Positions 23,992-25,324 of a DNA stretch of 25,324 nucleotides are shown here, piece after piece. A program made the position numbers and the translations under genes. This stretch comes from a virus. The stretch covers positions 1 through 25,324 of IMG/VR virus record IMGVR_UViG_3300018428_000166; one strand, 5' to 3'. A model generated the notes under the pieces. That model was not told where the DNA came from. It ran no database searches and saw nothing but the letters and a program-made list of their open reading frames with translations. Every line of letters begins with the position of its first letter. Positions within the stretch are counted from its first letter, which is position 1.

Positions 23992-25324
23992 GCAACAAAG
24001 TAACCGTAAGTGAAACAGTACAGACCGTCACTGTCTCCGAGACCACAAATCAAGTTATAGTAACCGCTCCCAATTCAGGAGCTATAAAAGTTGTTGAAGT
24101 TGGGGTACGAGGCCCTAAAGGTGAAGAAAATGCTAATGTAGGTAATCTTAACATTGGTATAGGCGAGTTTCAAAACCAGATCACGGTGCGTTCTGCCGAC
24201 GCCCGTGATCTTTTTATTAGCGCTAATGTTTATTCTCCAGAAGCTAATATTGTAATAGGCTCTAATGTTGTTCCTGCTAATAACGAAGTACAAAGTTTGG
24301 GTGCGCCTGATCGTAGATTTAAAGAACTATGGGTTGCAGACGGTACTATTTTTATTGGGGCTAATAGCTCTATCAGCGGTCAAGCTATTGATATTTCTAA
24401 TTTTAATGTTGCCCCTGATGGTACGATTAGAATTCCTGGTGTTAGTTTACAAGCAGATGCTAATGCTATTGATACTGTAACTATTGTTGCTAGTGATATT
24501 GCTTCTAATGCAACTATTATAGCTCTTACAGGTGATCCTTCAAATTTAACAACTCCAGTTAAAGACAATATAGTTGCCTCTATAAATTCTATAAGTTCTA
24601 ATACTGAAGAACGTCTTGATACTCTAGATGGTAATGTAGTTCAACTTACAGCTAATATAGGAGTAGTAAGTTCTAATCTTGATGCCTATGCCGCTTATGC
24701 TAACGCTGCTATTGCAGATGTAGGCGGAGAAGACATTGCTATACTCCAAATTAATGTAGCTTCTCTTTATGATAATGTGGTTGCTTTAGCTGATAATGTA
24801 GAAGCAAACATTAATTCAACTACTGATAACGCTGTTGCGCTAGACCTTCGCGTTTCAGCAAACTTAGATATAATTACTGCAAATGTAGAGTCTCTGGATA
24901 TACGCACTCAAGCTAACATAGACCTTACGACTGCAAATGCTGAAGCACTAGATTCTCGTGTTACTGCAAATCTTAATACACTTGCGGATAACGCTACTGC
25001 ACTAGAAACTTCTGTTACTGCTAATCTTAATTTAATTAGTAGTAATGTTGTAGCTCTTGACGAAGCTGTAACAGCTAATCTTAATACTCTCACCGCTAAT
25101 GTTGAGAACCTAGATACAGCTGTAACCGCAAATCTTAATACTCTCACAGCTAATGTTGAAAATTTAGATACAGCTGTAACTGCAAATCTTAATGTTCTTA
25201 CTGTAAATACCGAAGCCCTAGATACCGCAGTAACAGCTAATCTTAACATTCTTACTGCCAACACTGAGGCACTAGATGTAAGAGTGACAGCTAATTTAGA
25301 TGTAATAACTGCTAATGTAGAAGC
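23988..25324 (+). CDS. Long tail-fibre protein with 18-residue repeats (5' part)
   Basis: Open from TTG 23988 (overlapping the previous TGA) to the window edge, at least 445 codons without a stop. The N-terminal part contains 'VEVGVRGPKGEE' (collagen-like start common in fibres) and 'EVQSLGAPDRRFKELWVADG', a signature seen in phage fibre proteins. From 24840 on, nine units of 18 residues of the form L-D-T-A-V-T-A-N-L-N-T-L-T-A-N-V-E-N follow without interruption. A trimeric helical shaft is inferred. An opposite-strand ORF at 24908-25264 is a shadow of the repeats. Confidence 0.85.
   Translation, partial: MSNKVTVSETVQTVTVSETTNQVIVTAPNSGAIKVVEVGVRGPKGEENANVGNLNIGIGEFQNQITVRSADARDLFISANVYSPEANIVIGSNVVPANNEVQSLGAPDRRFKELWVADGTIFIGANSSISGQAIDISNFNVAPDGTIRIPGVSLQADANAIDTVTIVASDIASNATIIALTGDPSNLTTPVKDNIVASINSISSNTEERLDTLDGNVVQLTANIGVVSSNLDAYAAYANAAIADVGGEDIAILQINVASLYDNVVALADNVEANINSTTDNAVALDLRVSANLDIITANVESLDIRTQANIDLTTANAEALDSRVTANLNTLADNATALETSVTANLNLISSNVVALDEAVTANLNTLTANVENLDTAVTANLNTLTANVENLDTAVTANLNVLTVNTEALDTAVTANLNILTANTEALDVRVTANLDVITANVE
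24840..25324 (+). repeat. Nine 54-bp coding repeats (18 residues each) in the fibre gene
   Basis: Period exactly 54 nt; nine units fit 485 bases. Units 5-8 are nearest to each other, for example LDTAVTANLNTLTANVEN against LDTAVTANLNVLTVNTEA. The first units are more diverged, and the array continues past the window end. Confidence 0.9.

Noticed and set aside
24908-25264. 118-residue opposite-strand ORF of repeated VLRFAVTAVSR-like units
   Set aside because: It is the antisense shadow of the 54-bp fibre repeats; the plus-strand frame is open for 445 codons and matches fibre features.

Overview
This window looks like part of the genome of a tailed double-stranded DNA phage, most likely marine. 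It is AT-rich and packed with very small genes that overlap by ATGA or TAATG junctions. It carries virion genes (LamG-type and coiled-coil fibre proteins, a tail-terminator-like protein, a possible small terminase) mixed with host-like metabolic genes. The small-protein families (DUF1289, DUF6899, Api92-like, AbrB-like, IscA-like, 2OG-Fe(II) oxygenases) are familiar from marine phages of alphaproteobacteria. The host assignment is inference; the phage nature is well supported.

Layout. (1) 1-2250, rightward: the 3' end of a LamG-domain surface or fibre protein, a small Cys protein, and a GDP-mannose 4,6-dehydratase (gmd). (2) 2340-9499, rightward: about 28 tightly coupled small genes, including an Api92-like protein, a lipoprotein, an IscA/HesB iron-sulphur carrier, an AbrB-like protein, a DUF2061 membrane protein, a PKHD-type 2OG-Fe(II) oxygenase and a short GrpE-like protein. 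(3) 9500-10158: mostly noncoding. It has its own promoter, a 21-residue peptide and a twin-hairpin RNA candidate, and ends in a bidirectional terminator. (4) 10159-16963, leftward: a regulatory/nucleotide-metabolism block with three paralogous putative DNA-binding proteins, a DnaQ-like exonuclease, a HAD phosphatase, a nucleoside 2-deoxyribosyltransferase-like protein and many tiny proteins. (5) 17173-17496: a lone rightward HNH protein of higher GC. (6) 17717-25324, rightward: lipase, second 2OG-Fe(II) oxygenase, a complete GAPDH, small coupled genes, spanin-like and tail-terminator-like proteins, DUF1289, a possible small terminase, a structural protein and the start of a long fibre made of 18-residue repeats.

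The most striking regulatory structure is in the leftward block. Nearly every transcription unit there is preceded by the same module: a long GC-cored palindrome whose gene-proximal arm (minus strand, about GCTAAGTCCTTGATTTTAAA) lies 8-10 nt upstream of a sigma70-type promoter with a 17-nt spacer. The block also encodes three copies of one HTH-like protein, which are candidate readers of this site. Between the leftward genes there is also a strong rightward promoter (TTGACA-18-TATAAT) with a 24-bp operator-like dyad. It drives a roughly 180-nt stretch that contains no ATG on that strand and ends in a hairpin.

The metabolic cargo points to redirection of host carbon and cofactor metabolism: GAPDH with residues suggesting NADP preference, gmd, two 2OG-Fe(II) oxygenases, an IscA-type carrier and a lipase. 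Functions rest on motif recognition by eye; no database search was run.
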